A DNA stretch of 16,089 nt from JBAYGJ01 sp041666685 (GTDB lineage Bacteria > Patescibacteriota > Patescibacteriia > UBA10025 > JAHIVO01): contig JBAYGJ010000020.1 in NCBI GenBank assembly GCA_041666685.1, positions 1 through 16,089 of the forward strand, read 5' to 3'. Below are positions 14,221 through 16,089 of the stretch, piece after piece. Numbering within the stretch: the stretch's first letter is position 1; every line of letters starts with the position of its first letter. Both the position numbers and the translations under genes were made by a program. The notes beneath the pieces were generated by a model, which was not told the origin of the DNA, ran no database searches, and saw nothing but the letters and a program-made list of their open reading frames with translations.

Positions 14221-15711
14221 CTATAACTTTCTCACAATACCTTTAATGGCGTCAACTTCAACCCTATCCCCATCTTTAAAGACTTTTGTAGCGATTTTTG
14301 TACCGATGACACAGGGGATCCGTAATTCTCTTGAAACAATAGCCGCATGGCACAAAAGGCCTCCCTCATCAGTGACGATGGCAGCTGCTTTTTCCATGGC
14401 CGGGACATGAGCTGGAGTGGTACTGGCCGCCACCAGAACATCACCTCGTTTAACCTTATGCAGTTCGGCAATGCTCATGACAACTTTTACGGTACCGCGA
14501 ACATGCCCGGGACTCGCTGATTGTCCGATCAGCGACTTTTGACGTTGGTTTATCCGCTCATGAGGCTGGCGACGATGGTAATACTCCGCCTGCCGGCCGA
14601 TAAGCAACGACAACCTCCCTTGTTCCCATAGCAAAACGTGATTATTCTGCCGCATATGGATAGAATGCAACATCGATGGGCCCGCTTTTGAACCTCTCCG
14701 CAACAGCCCGACAATTTCACTCACCAGCAGCCAGTTCATCTGATCATAGGTAACGCCGATGCGGCGGCTCACTTCTTGCCAAAAATCATGCATCCGCCAC
14801 GCGGCGTAGTGGCAAGTTTCGTCAAAAGTGTTTGTGCAATACGTGATCTGCCGCAACGTTTTCACCAATGCCTTTTCAGATGCAGTAAAATGCAATTGGT
14901 TCATCAGTTTTTCCGCATAGGCGGTGAATTGTTGCTGTTTTCTGATCACTGCCAATTCCTGCCGTATGGCTTTCACGCCAAAATCCTTTATCCTGGCAAG
15001 GACGTCGCGTTCGGTGAACGGACGGCCGTACATGTAAAAGAATCCGAAGAAACCGAACAGACGCAACCATTTGCGCACCAATAGCCTCACGCGCTCTTTT
15101 GATGCACGTGCCGGGTGGCGTTTGATTTCGGCAATGTGCAGGATCAGTTTCTGGCTGAGACGAAATTGTGAAAGCTCTTTGGCTGAAGATAATATTTCGA
15201 AATACTCTGCCTGCCGGTGTATATCTTTTTCCCTACGAGCGATGGCGTCTGTCAGACGGACCGGCAATATAGAATTGAGGACAATATAATTGTAGACATA
15301 CGGGACAATAAAGACTACTCGCCTTATTATCGAATCAACCAATCTGATGATCTGAGTATTAGTGAACGAAGTTGGCCGCATGGCCGTAAACCGGTCACTG
15401 GTTTTTTTCAGTTGCGTCAACGCGCGTTCATAGCGCTGGAAGCTTTTTAAAAGGTACGTTTTATCGCGGGCTTCGCCTACTTTCACCAGTTTAAGATACT
15501 GGCTGATATCTTTTTGGATCAACCATCGGGCGCCGTTATATTGGCGGAAACGTGTGGCCTGAAGCGCCCCGGGCAATCGGTACTTACGCTGATGGAAGTG
15601 GCGGAATCCTTGCGTCAGAAAAAGGTCGATGGTCAATATTTCTACGTTTTTTCCTTTTTGCCCGGTCTTTACCCATTCCATATTATCTTTACTTAACGTT
15701 AAAGTAGTCAT
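14221..15711 (-). CDS. Paralogous helical protein with PEP-utilising phosphohistidine domain
   Basis: The 496-residue protein has the same plan as its downstream neighbour. A basic, helical N-terminal region (about 1-395) is followed by a phosphohistidine domain (about 396-496) with GGLLCHAAIVSRELRIPCVIG (450-470, H455) and KDGDRVEVDAIKGIVRKL at the end. RRIGVTYDQMNWLLVSEI (316-333) matches the equivalent part of the 518-residue protein, but the first 250 residues differ, suggesting a different substrate or partner. A hydrophobic stretch (about 131-149, VVFIVPYVYNYIVLNSI) may be a buried helix or membrane contact. The ATG overlaps the TGA of a remnant of a third such gene (ATGA), a trace of older operon coupling. 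An ATG ten codons in (15681) is an alternative start. Confidence 0.85.
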   Translation of the reverse strand: MTTLTLSKDNMEWVKTGQKGKNVEILTIDLFLTQGFRHFHQRKYRLPGALQATRFRQYNGARWLIQKDISQYLKLVKVGEARDKTYLLKSFQRYERALTQLKKTSDRFTAMRPTSFTNTQIIRLVDSIIRRVVFIVPYVYNYIVLNSILPVRLTDAIARREKDIHRQAEYFEILSSAKELSQFRLSQKLILHIAEIKRHPARASKERVRLLVRKWLRLFGFFGFFYMYGRPFTERDVLARIKDFGVKAIRQELAVIRKQQQFTAYAEKLMNQLHFTASEKALVKTLRQITYCTNTFDETCHYAAWRMHDFWQEVSRRIGVTYDQMNWLLVSEIVGLLRRGSKAGPSMLHSIHMRQNNHVLLWEQGRLSLLIGRQAEYYHRRQPHERINQRQKSLIGQSASPGHVRGTVKVVMSIAELHKVKRGDVLVAASTTPAHVPAMEKAAAIVTDEGGLLCHAAIVSRELRIPCVIGTKIATKVFKDGDRVEVDAIKGIVRKL

Positions 15712-15878
15712 AACTTTCTCACAATCCCCTTGGTTGCGTCAAACGTGAACCACCAAAGGGTTCATGATTGCCCTGTACCCTTCAGTGATGCAGGACACTT
15801 CCCATAACTTCACCCTGTTTTCCGAACTACACCGGTAGTTACATGAACCTCCACCCTATCTTGGTCATTTAAAAATTT
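15708..15878 (-). pseudogene. Remnants of further phosphohistidine-domain gene ends
   Basis: Two fragments read on the minus strand. The first (15878-15810, 22 codons) gives FLNDQDRVEVHVTTGVVRKT, clearly the C-terminal end of a PEP-utilising domain like the two intact genes, and is preceded directly by TAA. The second (15743-15708) gives FDATKGIVRKL and ends in TGA overlapping the ATG of the 496-residue gene. Between them lie about 66 bp without coding similarity, including a small inverted repeat (15746-15751 with 15759-15764). I infer that at least one more paralogue stood here and was removed or fused by deletion. Confidence 0.65.
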
Positions 15879-15905
15879 TTATATGCCATAATCGTATCAA
15901 AATTA

Positions 15906-16088
15906 TTACAACACTAGTCCATGCTCATGGAAAAGTAATGCCGCCAGATCGTCTGTAGTGATATCGATCGGCAGCTGTTTCTCCTTGGGGATATATTTTT
16001 GCGCTATATAATTATAAACGTCAATTGCCGAAACCGTGAACAAGCTGCCGAATGGCAGTGCAAATATGGTATGCAGATAGTCAGCCGT
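15906..16088 (-). CDS. C-terminal fragment of an unrecognised protein
   Basis: A minus-strand frame is open from the window edge to TAA at 15906-15908, giving 60 residues that end DDLAALLFHEHGLVL. The start lies outside the window. It looks like real protein: balanced composition, amphipathic helices, and a mixed segment IDVYNYIAQKYIPKEKQLP. No family can be named from this piece. It lies just before the decayed phosphohistidine-gene remnants, on the same strand. Confidence 0.5.
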   Translation of the reverse strand, partial: TADYLHTIFALPFGSLFTVSAIDVYNYIAQKYIPKEKQLPIDITTDDLAALLFHEHGLVL

Positions 16089-16089
16089 C

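Noticed and set aside
11710..15711. Annotation of the three phosphotransfer genes as a fragmented PEP synthase (ppsA)
   Set aside because: The gene order is the reverse of the domain order, two carrier genes are present, the starts and stops are clean, and no PEP/pyruvate TIM barrel is found.
1..16089. CRISPR arrays, tRNA or rRNA genes, insertion sequences
   Set aside because: No regularly spaced repeats, cloverleaf-like sequences, transposase motifs or terminal inverted repeats were found by eye on either strand.

Overview
The window looks like a chromosomal segment of a Patescibacteria/CPR bacterium, perhaps near the Magasanik/Uhr/Falkowbacteria groups. The evidence is gene content: a PrgI-family membrane protein next to a two-part VirB4/TraC-type ATPase, VirB2-like two-helix pilin proteins, Asn-rich single-pass membrane proteins, and PEP-utilising-enzyme domains as separate small genes, all beside housekeeping recG and radA. 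The lineage is inferred from gene content only.

Layout. (1) 1-660, plus strand: the 3' end of recG. (2) 661-1387, plus strand: a self-contained transcription unit. It has a good sigma70-type promoter (699-727), a leader of about 230 nt with strong secondary structure, a small DksA/TraR-like zinc-finger gene (963-1328) with a strong Shine-Dalgarno (SD) sequence, and an intrinsic terminator (1355-1387). A 14-nt segment in the apical part of the first leader hairpin is perfectly complementary to the SD and start region, so this is a candidate RNA regulator. (3) 1412-2758, minus strand: radA. (4) 2824-11572, minus strand: a compact type IV secretion-like operon. In transcription order it encodes a Pro-rich conserved protein, a PrgI/VirB3-like protein, the VirB4 N-terminal part, the VirB4 ATPase part (same frame, one stop codon apart), a VirB8-like NTF2-fold candidate, a VirB2-like pilin protein, a membrane-anchored beta-propeller-like protein, and a fusion of a VirB2-like pilin domain with a VirB1-like lytic transglycosylase. 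A clear promoter lies at 11631-11659. No relaxase or VirD4 coupling protein is visible. (5) 11710-15711, minus strand: two paralogous proteins ending in a PEP-utilising phosphohistidine domain, followed by a free-standing PEP/pyruvate-binding ATP-grasp protein. Together they carry the parts of a rifampin-phosphotransferase-like or PEP-synthase-like enzyme without the PEP/pyruvate TIM barrel. Upstream, at 15708-15878, are two short remnants of further phosphohistidine-domain C-termini. (6) 15906-16088, minus strand: the C-terminal end of an unrecognised gene cut by the window edge.

How the parts may work together. The T4SS-like operon has an ATPase, an inner-membrane anchor, pilins and a peptidoglycan-opening enzyme, enough for an envelope-spanning pilus or DNA/protein translocation device. 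The phosphotransfer genes suggest one ATP-grasp subunit serving at least two phosphohistidine/substrate-domain partners. All intact minus-strand genes lack a recognisable SD and are tightly spaced, suggesting translational coupling, in contrast to the strong SD of the plus-strand gene.
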